Source: Allolucifera butyrica
GTDB lineage: Bacteria > Bacillota > Negativicutes > Sporomusales > UPPP01
NCBI RefSeq assembly: GCF_900476375.1
Contig: NZ_UPPP01000083.1
Span: 183,455 to 247,454, forward strand
Direction of reading: 5' to 3'
DNA: 64,000 nucleotides
Shown: positions 1-10,208 of the stretch, piece by piece
Layout: the number at the start of each line of letters is the position of its first letter
How positions within the stretch are numbered: position 1 is the first letter of the stretch
Notes under the pieces: model-generated
Seen by the model: the letters and a program-made list of their open reading frames with translations, nothing else
What the model was told of the DNA's origin: nothing
Databases searched by the model: none
Program-made: the position numbers and the translations under genes

Positions 1-447
1 TACCCGGGCTTTTTCCACTTCCGCCATTTGTTCGATCGTACGAGTCAATTCCCCTTGTAACGCCTGCAAAAGATCGACCTTATTCTGAAAATCGGAGGCG
101 CCGAATTTATTCTGGTCAAAAATCTCAAACCCCTTGTCGCCGCGGGGTAATCCCTGGGCCGCCAAGTCCAGCCGGACCCGGTATACATCGTTTGACGACA
201 CCAAAATTGTACCATTAGGGCCTACTTGATTCGTCACTTTCATCTCTTTTAGTTTTTGTACAATCTGACCCGCGTCTTGTGCTTCCAAATTAGTATACAA
301 AGGTACCATATCCGGACGTCCGCCCCACCAAAAGCTCCAGGATAAAATAACGATAAAGACCAATATGGCCGAGCCAAGAATAATGTACCTTTCCCGTGTG
401 CCTAACTTGTGCCACAAGCGCAGAGACTGTTCTTTCCAGTCTGCCAT
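1..447 (-). CDS. fliF: Flagellar MS-ring protein FliF (N-terminal part, runs off window)
   Basis: FliF polymerises in the cytoplasmic membrane into the MS ring, the base on which the flagellar export apparatus and rotor assemble. Reading leftward from an ATG at 447, preceded by a GGAG-type ribosome site, the protein begins MADWKEQSLRLWHKLGTRER, then has a strong transmembrane helix (about residues 21-40). It continues into the YscJ/FliF ring-building motif with VPLYTNLEAQDAGQIVQKLK and a GLPRGDKGFEIFDQ segment typical of the family. About 149 residues are visible of a family length near 520; the rest lies outside the window. It directly follows fliE in the flgB-flgC-fliE-fliF order. Confidence 0.93.
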   Translation of the reverse strand, partial: MADWKEQSLRLWHKLGTRERYIILGSAILVFIVILSWSFWWGGRPDMVPLYTNLEAQDAGQIVQKLKEMKVTNQVGPNGTILVSSNDVYRVRLDLAAQGLPRGDKGFEIFDQNKFGASDFQNKVDLLQALQGELTRTIEQMAEVEKARV

Positions 448-483
448 CGTCTCCACCCTTCCCAATTGACGAAAAATGCCAAA

Positions 484-780
484 TTACACTTGCATTCTCA
501 TAACTTCCTGATAGGCGTCTACAATTTTATTGCGAACCTGCATTGTCAATTGCAAGGCAATTGTAGCTTTCTCCGCCGCGATTGTAACCTCGGAGACGTC
601 CTGGATTTTGCCGGCGGCCAAATCAACCGAAGCTTTGTCCGCATCCTTCTGCAACTGATTCACATTACCAAGCGCTTCCGCAAAAAGTTGGGAAAAATCC
701 TTTCCTTCTTTTGCAGACGGTTGGGTCGCCAATGTCCCGACAGTTGTTACAGGCGTCAATTTAAGTTGTTCAACGCGCAT
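484..780 (-). CDS. fliE: Flagellar hook-basal body complex protein FliE
   Basis: FliE is the small adaptor linking the MS ring to the proximal rod and is the first rod protein exported. The 98-residue product matches the family length. Its C-terminal half carries the conserved pattern DVSEVTIAAEKATIALQLTM followed by VRNKIVDAYQEVMRMQV, the hallmark helical region of FliE; the N-terminus is variable as usual. The gene lies 13 bases after flgC and 36 bases before fliF, consistent with one operon. Confidence 0.95.
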   Translation of the reverse strand: MRVEQLKLTPVTTVGTLATQPSAKEGKDFSQLFAEALGNVNQLQKDADKASVDLAAGKIQDVSEVTIAAEKATIALQLTMQVRNKIVDAYQEVMRMQV

Positions 781-793
781 TTACATCCCCACT

Positions 794-1240
794 TTATTTT
801 CCAATTTCCAGCGCTTTCATCGCCATGCTTTTTGCCGCATTAATCGTCGTTACATTTGCTTCATAGGAGCGTGTCGCCGTCATCATATCCACCATTTCCG
901 AAACGATATTGATGTTTGGCATTTGTACATAGCCGTCTTTATCGGCATCGGGATGATGCGGATCATACACCTTGTGGGTGGGCGAAGGGTCTTCGACAAT
1001 ACCGGCCACCCGTACTCCCTCGCCGCCAGCAGCATCATCAGTCATTTGATTGGATAGAATCTGTCCAAAAGATGCCTGATTTTGCCGGGGTTCAAAAATA
1101 ACCATCCGGCGCCGATAAGGACCTCCTGCCGCAGTTCGTGTCGTATTCACATTGGCAATGTTATTGGAAATAACGTCCATTCTCAGACGTTCCGCCGATA
1201 AACCGGATGCAGCCGTATTAATCGAATCAAACATCCCCAT
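794..1240 (-). CDS. flgC: Flagellar basal-body rod protein FlgC
   Basis: FlgC forms part of the proximal rod of the flagellum. The 148-residue product has the N-terminal rod/hook signature (MGMFDSINTAASGLSAERLR, then MDVISNNIANVNTT) and the C-terminal FlgC helix containing VDMMTATRSYEANVTTINA. These terminal heptad-rich segments form the coiled-coil superhelix in assembled rods. It starts 3 bases after flgB stops, so the two are probably translationally coupled. Confidence 0.95.
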   Translation of the reverse strand: MGMFDSINTAASGLSAERLRMDVISNNIANVNTTRTAAGGPYRRRMVIFEPRQNQASFGQILSNQMTDDAAGGEGVRVAGIVEDPSPTHKVYDPHHPDADKDGYVQMPNINIVSEMVDMMTATRSYEANVTTINAAKSMAMKALEIGK

Positions 1241-1243
1241 CTT

Positions 1244-1654
1244 TTACTTGTTCCCTCCATTAATTGCCGATTTCAAATTGGAAAAATACCACCCCAACTG
1301 CTGGGCCACGGCATTATAGTAAATATTATTTTTTGCCAGGTTGGCCATTTCGACATCAATATCCACATTATTACCATCTGTTCGCATCGATGTATCGTTC
1401 TGTTCAGCGACGGAGATGACCGATCCATTGTCTGTAGATAACGGCAAATGGCGTTTATTGGTTTTAACCAGCGGTAACTTTTTATCGTCAAGTGCTTCCT
1501 GCAGCCGGGACTCAAAGGTCACCTCGCTCCGTTTAAACCCCGGCGTGTTAACATTAGCAATATTATTGCTTATTACTTTTTGCCGAAGTGAAGAAGCTTC
1601 CAATGCCTGTTGTAAAATGTTGACTTGCGCTGATGACAGCAATGAATCTAGCAC
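1244..1654 (-). CDS. flgB: Flagellar basal-body rod protein FlgB
   Basis: FlgB is a proximal rod subunit. The 136-residue protein shows the rod signature LRQKVISNNIANVNTPGFKR near residues 23-42 and the conserved C-terminal MANLAKNNIYYNAVAQQL helix. It is the first gene of the visible flagellar operon and lies just after codY, as in Bacillus. The roughly 130 bases between the codY terminator and its start must hold its promoter; I could not identify a convincing -35/-10 pair there. Confidence 0.95.
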   Translation of the reverse strand: MLDSLLSSAQVNILQQALEASSLRQKVISNNIANVNTPGFKRSEVTFESRLQEALDDKKLPLVKTNKRHLPLSTDNGSVISVAEQNDTSMRTDGNNVDIDVEMANLAKNNIYYNAVAQQLGWYFSNLKSAINGGNK

Positions 1655-1783
1655 CGCATTTCTTCCCTCCCGTTTCGTGGATTAGACGCTTCTAGCATAC
1701 ATCTTTGTGCATAATTCTACATAATTAGCGAAATTCCTTTAGTTATTTCTTCTTTAACGCGATTTTAACAAGAAAAAACCACT

Positions 1784-1817
1784 AAAAAAACAACCATTCT
1801 TACGAATGGTTGTTTTT
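1784..1817 (-). terminator. Rho-independent terminator after codY
   Basis: A perfect 10-base-pair stem (ACAACCATTC / GAATGGTTGT, loop TTAC) is flanked by A/T runs on both sides. It sits 3 bases after the codY stop and separates the codY operon from the flagellar genes. Confidence 0.85.
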
Positions 1818-1819
1818 AC

Positions 1820-2596
1820 TTATTTTTTAAGCTTTTTCATCTCTTCCAGCAAATGTTCGTTCAATACTTTTATGTAAGTTCCTTTCATTCCCAGCGACTT
1901 TGATTCAATGACACCGGCGCTTTCGAATTTGCGCAGCGCATTGACAATGACCGAACGGGTAATCCCCACACGGTCGGCAATCTTACTGGCAACAAGTAAG
2001 CCTTCATTTCCTTCCAATTCGCTTAAAATGTGAATGACCGCTTCCAGTTCCGAGTAAGACAACGTTCCCAGTGCAACCTGCACGGTGGCTTTCTTACGGG
2101 CCTCTTCCTCGATTTTGTCACTGCGGTCGCGCAATATTTCCATCCCGACTACCGTAGCGCCATATTCGGCCAGAATAAGGTCCTCATCGGTAAATTCGTC
2201 ATGAAACTTAGCAACAATCAAGGTACCGATTCTTTCCCCGCCACCGTGAATCGGTATGACGGTGGTAAATTTATCATTAAACAGACAATTGGTTCCTTCA
2301 CTGAAAGTGCACATACCACTCTCAAGCCTCAAGTTCGGCGAGGTTTCATTAATTCGAAGCAGCCAGTCAACATAACGTTCCGGAAAATAGCCTTGATGCA
2401 AAACTTTGTCACGCATCAGGTCACATTCAAAATCATCCAGCAAGGCATAGCCCAGCACAATTCCGGTTTTGCTGACAATATACACATTCGAACTAATCAC
2501 ATTGCTTAATACATTGGATATCTCGGTGTATTCCACTTTCTCCGACTTCTGCAGCAGCCGATTAATTTTTCGAGTACGTTCTAACATAGATAACAC
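1820..2596 (-). CDS. codY: GTP-sensing global transcriptional repressor CodY
   Basis: CodY represses nutrient-starvation genes in low-GC Gram-positives when branched-chain amino acids and GTP are plentiful. The 258-residue protein has the N-terminal GAF-type ligand domain (about residues 1-160, with [13 protein letters not shown] and [17 protein letters not shown]) and a C-terminal winged helix with the near-invariant [20 protein letters not shown] and [16 protein letters not shown] motifs. The chosen start is a GTG eight bases after a GGAG site; the downstream ATG lies too far from it. It closes the xerC-hslV-hslU-codY gene string. Confidence 0.97.
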   Translation of the reverse strand: MLSMLERTRKINRLLQKSEKVEYTEISNVLSNVISSNVYIVSKTGIVLGYALLDDFECDLMRDKVLHQGYFPERYVDWLLRINETSPNLRLESGMCTFSEGTNCLFNDKFTTVIPIHGGGERIGTLIVAKFHDEFTDEDLILAEYGATVVGMEILRDRSDKIEEEARKKATVQVALGTLSYSELEAVIHILSELEGNEGLLVASKIADRVGITRSVIVNALRKFESAGVIESKSLGMKGTYIKVLNEHLLEEMKKLKK

Positions 2597-2627
2597 AATA
2601 ACTTCTCCTACCTTTCACTAGGCTAGA

Positions 2628-4031
2628 TTATAAAATAAAATGACTTAAATCCTGATTTTTTACAATGGGATTCAGTTTTTCTCTGACATAATTCGACGTA
2701 ATGGTCACTTTTTCCTTTTCCATATCCGGTGCTTCAAAAGCTAAATCTTCTAAAAGTTTTTCTAAAATCGTATGCAATCTGCGAGCGCCGATATTTTCAG
2801 TCTGAATATTCACCTGATAGGCAGTTTCTGCCAATTCATCAATAGCATCCTCGGCGAATTCAATTTTTATACCTTCCGTTGCCAGCAAACTGATATATTG
2901 CTTAATCAAAGCATTCGCCGGTTCCGTCAATATTTGCCGAAAATCTTCTTTCGATAAATTCGTCAATTCCACCCGGATCGGAAAACGCCCCTGCAATTCG
3001 GGAATCAAATCAGACGGCTTCGCCGTATGAAACGCCCCGGCCGCAATAAATAAAATATGGTCGGTCTTAACAGACCCATATTTGGTCACTACCGTCGAAC
3101 CTTCCACAATCGGCAGAATGTCCCGCTGTACGCCTTCCCGTGAAACATCCGGACCGGAGGCAGGACCGCGCCCCGCAATTTTATCTATCTCATCCAGAAA
3201 AATAATACCATAGTTTTCCGCTAAATCAATTGCCGCTGTAATCGCTTCGTCCATATCAATCAATTTCTGCGCTTCTTCCTGAATAAAGATTTTGCGGGCA
3301 TTCGCAACGGTTACTTTGCGCTTTTTTTGTTTTTTCGGCAACAAATTACCCAGCATATCCTGGATGTTCATTCCCATTTCTTCGATACCGGAGCCGGCAA
3401 ACATTCCCATAATAGGCTGGTTATTATCTTCTACGGTAATTTCCATGATTTCTTCTTCCAGTTCGCCGTCTGCCAGACGCTTACGCCACCAATCCCGTCC
3501 GGCTGTGGACTGCGGTGAAGGGGTTGCCGGAACTTCCGGTTCCCTGCTTTCTCCCGCCCCTCCCCCGGAAAATAAGATTTCGAAAGGATTCTTCACTTTT
3601 TCTTGTTTGGGTGACGGATAAAAATATTCTATAATTCTATCATCAGCAAGCTCTTTGGCCTTATCAGATACTTGCAACATTTTTTCCTGCTTTACCATGC
3701 GAATGGCTGTTTCCAGCAAATCCCGGACCATGGATTCCACATCGCGGCCCACATAGCCGACTTCGGTAAATTTCGTTGCCTCCACCTTGATAAAAGGAGC
3801 ATTAACCAGTTTTGCCAGGCGGCGGGCAATTTCCGTTTTGCCGACTCCCGTCGGCCCGATCATCAATATATTTTTAGGAATGATCTCCTCTTTTAAATCA
3901 GCAGGCAACTGCTTGCTGCGCCAGCGGTTGCGCAGCGCAACGGCTACAGATTTTTTGGCCTGATGCTGCCCGACAATATATTTATTTAATTCCTTAACGA
4001 TCTGGCTCGGTGTTAATTCAGTCAACATCAT
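2628..4031 (-). CDS. hslU: ATP-dependent protease ATPase subunit HslU (ClpY)
   Basis: HslU is the AAA+ unfoldase ring that feeds substrates into the HslV peptidase. The 467-residue sequence shows Walker [10 protein letters not shown], the pore loop [10 protein letters not shown], a long variable I-domain insertion (about residues 110-240), Walker [15 protein letters not shown], and the C-terminal sensor-2 region [20 protein letters not shown]. Its ATG overlaps the hslV stop, so translation is likely coupled. The I-domain has a low-complexity stretch ([20 protein letters not shown]), common in this insertion. Confidence 0.97.
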   Translation of the reverse strand: MMLTELTPSQIVKELNKYIVGQHQAKKSVAVALRNRWRSKQLPADLKEEIIPKNILMIGPTGVGKTEIARRLAKLVNAPFIKVEATKFTEVGYVGRDVESMVRDLLETAIRMVKQEKMLQVSDKAKELADDRIIEYFYPSPKQEKVKNPFEILFSGGGAGESREPEVPATPSPQSTAGRDWWRKRLADGELEEEIMEITVEDNNQPIMGMFAGSGIEEMGMNIQDMLGNLLPKKQKKRKVTVANARKIFIQEEAQKLIDMDEAITAAIDLAENYGIIFLDEIDKIAGRGPASGPDVSREGVQRDILPIVEGSTVVTKYGSVKTDHILFIAAGAFHTAKPSDLIPELQGRFPIRVELTNLSKEDFRQILTEPANALIKQYISLLATEGIKIEFAEDAIDELAETAYQVNIQTENIGARRLHTILEKLLEDLAFEAPDMEKEKVTITSNYVREKLNPIVKNQDLSHFIL

Positions 4032-4570
4032 CCCTCCTTTTGTAGTTCCTCTATGGTTATATGGTCATTGGTATAGATGCAAATCGACGAAGCAATCAAA
4101 AGAGCTTCCCTCGCTATCTCTGACGCCGAAAGGGTTGTATGATTTACCAAAGCCCGCGCTGCCGCCAACGCGTAGGAACCGCCGGAGCCTATGGCAGTCA
4201 CATTGTCGTCCGGCTCAATCACTTCCCCGTTGCCGGAAATAATCAGCATATGTTCGCTATCGGCTACGATCAATAATGCTTCCAGCCGCCTCAAAACACG
4301 GTCCATACGCCACTCTTTCGCCAGTTCAACAGCAGAGCGCATCAGGTTGCCGTTAAATTCCTCCAGTTTGGTCTCAAATTTGGTAAATAAGGTAAATGCA
4401 TCGGCTACGGAACCGGCAAATCCGGCTAAAACCTTACCATGGTACAGTCGCCGTACTTTTTTCGCATTGTGTTTCATAACCGTATTGCCGCCAAAGGTTA
4501 CTTGACCGTCGCCGGCAATGGCTATTTTATCTTCTTGCCGCACAGCAATGATTGTTGTCGCATGAAACAT
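4028..4570 (-). CDS. hslV: ATP-dependent protease peptidase subunit HslV (ClpQ)
   Basis: HslV is the proteasome-beta-like threonine (or serine) peptidase ring of the HslUV protease. The 180-residue protein begins [11 protein letters not shown]; the first Thr after MFHA is the expected processed catalytic residue. [28 protein letters not shown] and [14 protein letters not shown] are family motifs. Length is as expected. It lies between xerC and hslU and overlaps hslU by four bases. Confidence 0.97.
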   Translation of the reverse strand: MFHATTIIAVRQEDKIAIAGDGQVTFGGNTVMKHNAKKVRRLYHGKVLAGFAGSVADAFTLFTKFETKLEEFNGNLMRSAVELAKEWRMDRVLRRLEALLIVADSEHMLIISGNGEVIEPDDNVTAIGSGGSYALAAARALVNHTTLSASEIAREALLIASSICIYTNDHITIEELQKEG

Positions 4571-4581
4571 TTTTCTACCTC

Positions 4582-5490
4582 CTAGGCACGCGGATGATTG
4601 TTCTTGTACACTGATTTCAATCTTTCTTTCGTTACGTGAGTATACAGCTGCGTAGTCGAAAGATTTACATGTCCCAACATTTCCTGCACAGACCTTAAAT
4701 CGGCTCCATTGTTAAGCAAGTGAGTCGCAAAGGTATGCCGGATTGTATGCGGACTAACATGTTTGGTTAAAGCAAGCAAATTTACATATTTTTCCAAAAC
4801 ACGACGGATACTCCTGTCTGTCAGCGGAGCACCAAACTTGTTGACTAATAATGAATTATGGGGACTTCCCTTATATTTCCGGCAAAGGAACGGCCGGGCC
4901 CCTCCCAAATACTGTTCGATTATCTGAAGTGCCTTACGCCCGACAGGAACGATTCGCTCTTTAGAACCCTTCCCCATAACTAAAAGATAGCGGCTTAAGA
5001 GGTCAACATCGCCGACAGATAGTCCGGCCAACTCGCTAACCCGGATGCCGGTCGCATATAAGAGTTCTAAAATGACTGCATCCCGGCGGCCTAGCGGGCT
5101 TACATCCGGCAGAGAAAGCAACCCTTCCATTTCCTTGGGGTCAAGAAACACAGGCAGTCTCTTTTCCAGTTTCGGAGTACGAACATTCGTAAACGGATTC
5201 GCGGCAATCGCCTCTTCACGGCACAAATGACGGAAAAACGACCGTAATGCTGCAATACGGCGCGCAATGGTCCGTCTCGCATAGGCTTTTTCCTGCAAAT
5301 GAGCCAAATACGCCCGGATTAGGATCGGCGTTACACCTGTAAAAAGAGCCTCCCCAACACCTTTTTCTTGGGCAAAAGCAACAAAATACTCAATATCTGC
5401 CCGGTAACTCATTAAAGTGTGCTGGGAGGCATTCTTCTCGATCTGTAAGTATAGCAAAAATTGCTGTATTTGTTGCCTTAGATGATCCAT
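4582..5490 (-). CDS. xerC: Tyrosine recombinase XerC/CodV
   Basis: This site-specific recombinase resolves chromosome dimers at dif. The 302-residue protein has an N-terminal SAM-like core-binding domain (about 1-90) and a C-terminal catalytic domain with the tyrosine-recombinase residues: Arg in [12 protein letters not shown], Lys in [10 protein letters not shown], HxxR in [14 protein letters not shown], His in [14 protein letters not shown], with the nucleophile Tyr in TQLYTH. Its place between trmFO and hslV matches codV of Bacillus, so it is a housekeeping Xer protein rather than a phage integrase. Confidence 0.95.
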   Translation of the reverse strand: MDHLRQQIQQFLLYLQIEKNASQHTLMSYRADIEYFVAFAQEKGVGEALFTGVTPILIRAYLAHLQEKAYARRTIARRIAALRSFFRHLCREEAIAANPFTNVRTPKLEKRLPVFLDPKEMEGLLSLPDVSPLGRRDAVILELLYATGIRVSELAGLSVGDVDLLSRYLLVMGKGSKERIVPVGRKALQIIEQYLGGARPFLCRKYKGSPHNSLLVNKFGAPLTDRSIRRVLEKYVNLLALTKHVSPHTIRHTFATHLLNNGADLRSVQEMLGHVNLSTTQLYTHVTKERLKSVYKNNHPRA

Positions 5491-5557
5491 AGTATACCAC
5501 GCTTTTTGCTGAAATTCACCAAGAAATTACGAATTTATACTAGCATAGAGGGAAAAA

Positions 5558-6877
5558 TTATGCAAGGCCATTGTCGCATTTTTCTATAAATTCCCGCAAA
5601 ATACTCATTGCCCTTGCGGCGATCAGGCTATTCTTCTGTCTTTTATCTCTTATTTTCCGTCCCAGCGGCGGCAATAATCCAAAATTAATATTCATCGGTT
5701 GAAAATGTTCGGGATTAGCCTGAGCAACATATTGGCATAACGAACCATGGGCCGTCTCCCGCGGAAAAACTACCGGCCTGCGGCCTGCTGCCAGCCGGGC
5801 CGCATTCATTCCGGCAACGAGTCCGCTCGCTGCCGATTCAACATATCCCTCCACACCCGTAATCTGTCCGGCAAAGAAAATTCCCGGATACTCTATCATT
5901 TGCAGTGAAGCCTGCAATACTTTCGGCGATTTAATAAAGGTATTCCGGTGCATAACCCCCAGACGGGCGAATTCCGCCTTTTCAAGTCCCGGAATTAACC
6001 GGAAGACCCGTTGCTGTTCGGTCCACTTCAGGTGTGTTTGAAAACCTACAATATTATAAAGAGTAGCGGCAAAATTATCCTGGCGTAACTGGACAATCGC
6101 ATAAGGAATTTCCCCTGTTATGGGATGGCACAGGCCGACGGGCTTTAATGGCCCAAAACGCAATGTATCTATACCCCGGGCAGCCATTTCTTCTACGGGC
6201 ATACAGCCTTCGAAAAAAACCGCCTTTTCAAATTCTTTTATAGGCGTTGTCCCGGCATGGGTTAGCTCATACCAAAACAATTCATATTGTTCTTTCGTCA
6301 TCGGACAATTTAGATAATCCTCATCTCCTTTATCATAACGGGAAGCCCTGAATATTTTACTCATATCCAAAGACTCCGCCGTTACGATCGGCGCAGCGGC
6401 ATCGTAAAAGTAAAAGGATTCCTGCCCGGTCATTTCACCGATTGTTTCCGCCAGCCGGCCGGCGGTTAGGGGACCGCTGGCAATAATAAGCGGGCGATTT
6501 TCCGGCAGTTTAGTTACTTCTTGTTGTTTGACCTGAATCCGGGGATGATTCGTCAAAACCTCGGTAATATAGCTGCTAAAAGCGGTCCGGTCCACGGCTA
6601 AGGCGCCGCCGGCCGGCACCCTTGTCGAATCGGCGGCCTTCATAATCAGCGAATCCAACCCCCGCATTTCTTCTTTCAAAAGCCCGACGGCATTTTCGAC
6701 GGCCGCTGCCCGTAAAGAATTGCTGCAAACCAGTTCCGCAAATAAACCGGAATGGTGAGCCGGCGACATAATACCGGGACGCATTTCAAATAATTCAACA
6801 TCAATACCCGCCTGGGCAACTTGCCACGCCGCTTCGCTGCCGGCTAACCCGGCGCCGATAATAGTTACTGGTGCCAC
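5558..6877 (-). CDS. trmFO: Methylenetetrahydrofolate-tRNA-(uracil-5-)-methyltransferase TrmFO
   Basis: TrmFO uses methylenetetrahydrofolate and FAD to make ribothymidine at position 54 of tRNA in most Firmicutes. The 439-residue protein starts with the FAD-binding dinucleotide fold [14 protein letters not shown], then [20 protein letters not shown] and [13 protein letters not shown]. The C-terminal [22 protein letters not shown] closes the FAD site. Length is typical (about 435-440). The stop of topA lies one base upstream of the start, pointing to co-transcription. Confidence 0.96.
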   Translation of the reverse strand: MAPVTIIGAGLAGSEAAWQVAQAGIDVELFEMRPGIMSPAHHSGLFAELVCSNSLRAAAVENAVGLLKEEMRGLDSLIMKAADSTRVPAGGALAVDRTAFSSYITEVLTNHPRIQVKQQEVTKLPENRPLIIASGPLTAGRLAETIGEMTGQESFYFYDAAAPIVTAESLDMSKIFRASRYDKGDEDYLNCPMTKEQYELFWYELTHAGTTPIKEFEKAVFFEGCMPVEEMAARGIDTLRFGPLKPVGLCHPITGEIPYAIVQLRQDNFAATLYNIVGFQTHLKWTEQQRVFRLIPGLEKAEFARLGVMHRNTFIKSPKVLQASLQMIEYPGIFFAGQITGVEGYVESAASGLVAGMNAARLAAGRRPVVFPRETAHGSLCQYVAQANPEHFQPMNINFGLLPPLGRKIRDKRQKNSLIAARAMSILREFIEKCDNGLA

Positions 6878-6878
6878 G

Positions 6879-9032
6879 TCATTTCCTCCGGGAAGCAGTG
6901 TTTTTTTTCGCTTTCTGCTTGATTTTTTTCTCCGTCTTTGATTTCACGGGATTCGTTTCATTCTTTTCCTGGGTTGGGCAATTCGGATTGCCGCATTTCA
7001 AGGCAAACCGGCCATTTTTATAATTATGCCGCACCATAAACATGCCACACGTTTCGCAGGTATCTTTAGTCGGGGTATCCCACGTTACAAACTGGCATTC
7101 AGGATAATTCTTACAGCCGAAAAATACCTTTCCTCTTTTTGTGCGGCGTTCCACAATCGTTCCTTGACAAAGCGGACACAGGACCCCGGCTTCTTTCAAA
7201 ATGGGTTTTGTGTTTCTGCACTCGGGAAATCCGGGACACGCCAGAAATTTACCATAGCGCCCCTGTTTTACCACCATCAGCCGGCCGCAATGTTCACAGG
7301 GAATATCAGACACTTCTACGGGCAATTCAACATGGCCGATTGCCTCATCGGCATGAGTCAGAGTAGCTGAAAACGGTTGATAAAAATCCTGCAATACCTC
7401 CTGCCAGGAAGCCTGCCCCTCAGCGATTTCATCCAGCTGATTTTCCATGCTGGCGGTAAATTCCACGTCGACGATATTAGGAAAATACTGTTTTAACAAA
7501 TCAACCACAACAAATCCCAGCTCAGTAGGCTGAAACCGCTTCTCCACCCGCACCACATAACCCCGGCCAATGATTGTCTCAATAATCGGCGCATAAGTAC
7601 TCGGACGGCCAATGCCTTTCTCCTCCAGTATTTTTACCAGCAATGCTTCGGAATATCTGGGAGGGGGCTCGGTAAAATGCTGCTTGGGAAGTACTTTAAA
7701 CAGTTTCAGCGCCTGACCGGGACTCAGTTCGGGCAAGGCCACGTCCTTTTCCTCTTTTTCCTCTTTGCTCTCCGTATAAACGGCCGTAAACCCTGCAAAT
7801 TTTAATATGGACCCCGTCGCCCGCAAACCAAACCGGCCGGACTGAATAGTAATTGTCAGGGTATCATAAACAGCCGCCGTCATCTGACTGGCAATAAAAC
7901 GCTCCCAAATCAAATTATATAACCGGTACTGGTCCCGGGAAAGAAACTTTTCCATTTTCTGCGGCACCAGTTCCAGACTGGTTGGCCGAACGGCTTCGTG
8001 GGCATCTTGCGATTTTTTATTACTGTATACGGGAGCTTTCTCCGGTGTATAGGCGTCACCGTAGGTTTCCCGTATATAATTGCTGGCGTCATTTTGCGCC
8101 GATTCGGCAATTCGGGTAGAATCGGTACGCATATAGGTAATCAACCCGACGGCGCCGGCACTGCCAATATCCAGGCCTTCATATAATTGCTGGGCAATCA
8201 TCATGGTCTTACGGGAGGTAAACCCCAGTTTGCGGGCCGCGTCCTGCTGCAAGCTGCTGGTAGTAAAAGGCGGTGCCGGATTACGCCGGCGCTCCCGTTT
8301 TTTTATATCGTCAACCACGAACTCGCCTTGCTCTAATTCCCGCTTAATCCCCTCAGCCTCGGCCTCATTGTTGATTGGCGTTTTTTTCCCTTCAATAGAA
8401 ATCAATTCGGCCTCGAATAAAGGCGCCTTCACTTTTTCCCTTAGTTTGGCCGTAACGGTCCAGTATTCTTGCGGTACAAAGGCCAAAACTTCTTTTTCCC
8501 GGTCGCAAATCAGCCGGATGGCAACCGATTGAACCCGGCCCGCGCTGAGACCCTTGCGAATTTTCCGCCACAATAGCGGACTCAGCTGATAGCCGACAAT
8601 CCGGTCCAGTATCCGCCTGGCCTGTTGCGCGTCCACCCGGGAGAGATTGATCGGCCGGGGGTGCTTTACGGCATTTTGAATGGCGGTTTTTGTTATTTCA
8701 TTAAATTCAATCCGGCAAGCGTCGGCAGAAGAAATATTCAAAATGTGCGCCAGATGCCACGCAATGGCTTCTCCTTCCCGGTCCGGGTCGGAAGCAAGAT
8801 AAACGGTATCTGCCGCTTTGGCGGCCTCTTTCAGCCCCTTGATCAGGTCTCCTTTGCCCCGTATGTTGATATATTTAGGGGTAAATCCATTCTCGACATC
8901 GACCCCAAATTGGCTTTTCGGCAAATCCCGTAAATGACCCATTGAGGCTCTTACAATATAATTTTTCCCCAAAAATTTTTCAATCGTCTTTGCCTTGGCT
9001 GGTGATTCCACAACCACTAATGCTTTGCTCAC
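6879..9032 (-). CDS. topA: DNA topoisomerase I
   Basis: Type IA topoisomerase that relaxes negative supercoils. The 717-residue protein has the N-terminal Toprim domain ([17 protein letters not shown]; acidic [14 protein letters not shown]), the active-site tyrosine in [13 protein letters not shown], and [12 protein letters not shown]. At the C-terminus are three tetracysteine zinc ribbons ([10 protein letters not shown]...[16 protein letters not shown]...[16 protein letters not shown]...CGNPNC), followed by a Lys-rich tail. Lies between dprA and trmFO as in Bacillus. Confidence 0.97.
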   Translation of the reverse strand: MSKALVVVESPAKAKTIEKFLGKNYIVRASMGHLRDLPKSQFGVDVENGFTPKYINIRGKGDLIKGLKEAAKAADTVYLASDPDREGEAIAWHLAHILNISSADACRIEFNEITKTAIQNAVKHPRPINLSRVDAQQARRILDRIVGYQLSPLLWRKIRKGLSAGRVQSVAIRLICDREKEVLAFVPQEYWTVTAKLREKVKAPLFEAELISIEGKKTPINNEAEAEGIKRELEQGEFVVDDIKKRERRRNPAPPFTTSSLQQDAARKLGFTSRKTMMIAQQLYEGLDIGSAGAVGLITYMRTDSTRIAESAQNDASNYIRETYGDAYTPEKAPVYSNKKSQDAHEAVRPTSLELVPQKMEKFLSRDQYRLYNLIWERFIASQMTAAVYDTLTITIQSGRFGLRATGSILKFAGFTAVYTESKEEKEEKDVALPELSPGQALKLFKVLPKQHFTEPPPRYSEALLVKILEEKGIGRPSTYAPIIETIIGRGYVVRVEKRFQPTELGFVVVDLLKQYFPNIVDVEFTASMENQLDEIAEGQASWQEVLQDFYQPFSATLTHADEAIGHVELPVEVSDIPCEHCGRLMVVKQGRYGKFLACPGFPECRNTKPILKEAGVLCPLCQGTIVERRTKRGKVFFGCKNYPECQFVTWDTPTKDTCETCGMFMVRHNYKNGRFALKCGNPNCPTQEKNETNPVKSKTEKKIKQKAKKNTASRRK

Positions 9033-9096
9033 CTGATTCCCTCCCCGGGGCCGGGTCTAAAGCCAGCCCCTGCAATCCAAAAGCTTACGTCTGATT

Positions 9097-10194
9097 CTAA
9101 TTGGTCTTTGCCGTACGGATAAATTGCCGCCCCTCACATTCGGCAACTAAACCGCGTAATTGCAGCTGCAATAAAATATATGTGATTACCGGCGCAGATA
9201 AATACGATTTGGCAACAATTTCATCTAATTCCACCGGTTTTTCATAGGATAATAGTGAATACACCATAGTTTCTTCCTCATTCAATTTCATTTCAACTTC
9301 CGGCAGTGGCTGTTGCTGCCAATTATATTCTTCTAAAATATCTGCCGCGCAGTCAATTAATTTCGCGCCTTGCTTAATTAAGCGGTGTGTGCCCCGGCTC
9401 GTCGACGAAAAGACACTGCCCGGAACCGCGAATACGTCCCGGCCTTCTTCCAGAGCAAAATCAGCGGTAATCAGACTGCCGCTTTTGGCTGCCGCTTCCA
9501 CGACCACAACCCCTTTTGCCAGACCGCTGATAATCCGGTTGCGGGCGGGAAAACGCCCGGGATGGGCCGGCGTATCCGGTAAATATTCGGAAATTACCGC
9601 ACCGTTTGCGGCGATTTCCGCCAATAGCCGCCGATTTTCCGGCGGATAAACAACATTTACACCGCAGCCTAGAACGGCCAGCGTAGAGCCGGTCCGCATA
9701 GCACCCTTATGGGCTGCGCTGTCGATACCGCGGGCGGCCCCGCTAATAATACAAATGCCGGCGGCCGCCAAATCTGCGGCCAGCATATTGGTTACATTTT
9801 TGCCATAAGCGGACGCCTTTCTGGCCCCCACCATAGCGATCTTTTTTTCAGTCCTGGGCAGTGTACCTTTATAAAACAGCAGCAACGGTGGATTAAAAGT
9901 ATCCCGCAAGAGAGACGGATAATCCGGATCCTGCAGAGTGCAAATCTGAATGCCGTTTTTTTGCCACTCTTCGGCTAAGCAGGGTATATCTATCTTTTCC
10001 CGGGTCAGAAGTAAATTATTACAAAGCTCCTCTTCCAAACAACCGCAGAAAAACAAATCGCGCCGGTCGGCTTGCCAAATTTGCCGGGCGCTACCGAAAA
10101 AAGCCGACAATGCTTTTAAACGGGCGTTGCCAATTCCGGGGACCATTTGCAATGCCGCCAAATAAATCCTATCCATCTTTTCCTCCACTGTCAA
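9097..10194 (-). CDS. dprA: DNA-processing protein DprA (Smf)
   Basis: DprA loads RecA on incoming single-stranded DNA during natural transformation. The 365-residue protein has an N-terminal SAM-like region (about 1-75), the Rossmann core with IAMVGARKASAYG, ISGAARGIDSAAHKGAM and LAVLGCGVNVVYPPENRRL, and SRGTHRLIKQGAKLI. A C-terminal winged-helix DprA_WH-like domain (about 295-360) follows. The start could also be the internal ATG giving MDRIYLAALQ six codons later. Confidence 0.95.
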   Translation of the reverse strand: MTVEEKMDRIYLAALQMVPGIGNARLKALSAFFGSARQIWQADRRDLFFCGCLEEELCNNLLLTREKIDIPCLAEEWQKNGIQICTLQDPDYPSLLRDTFNPPLLLFYKGTLPRTEKKIAMVGARKASAYGKNVTNMLAADLAAAGICIISGAARGIDSAAHKGAMRTGSTLAVLGCGVNVVYPPENRRLLAEIAANGAVISEYLPDTPAHPGRFPARNRIISGLAKGVVVVEAAAKSGSLITADFALEEGRDVFAVPGSVFSSTSRGTHRLIKQGAKLIDCAADILEEYNWQQQPLPEVEMKLNEEETMVYSLLSYEKPVELDEIVAKSYLSAPVITYILLQLQLRGLVAECEGRQFIRTAKTN

Positions 10195-10208
10195 CTGTTA
10201 ATTGCGAA

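Noticed and set aside
409..843. Long plus-strand frame antisense to fliE/flgC
   Set aside because: Antisense to two clear flagellar genes; the codon pattern is explained by the minus-strand genes.
4582..5490. Tyrosine recombinase as a phage or island integrase
   Set aside because: Synteny with hslVU-codY and trmFO identifies it as the housekeeping XerC/CodV.
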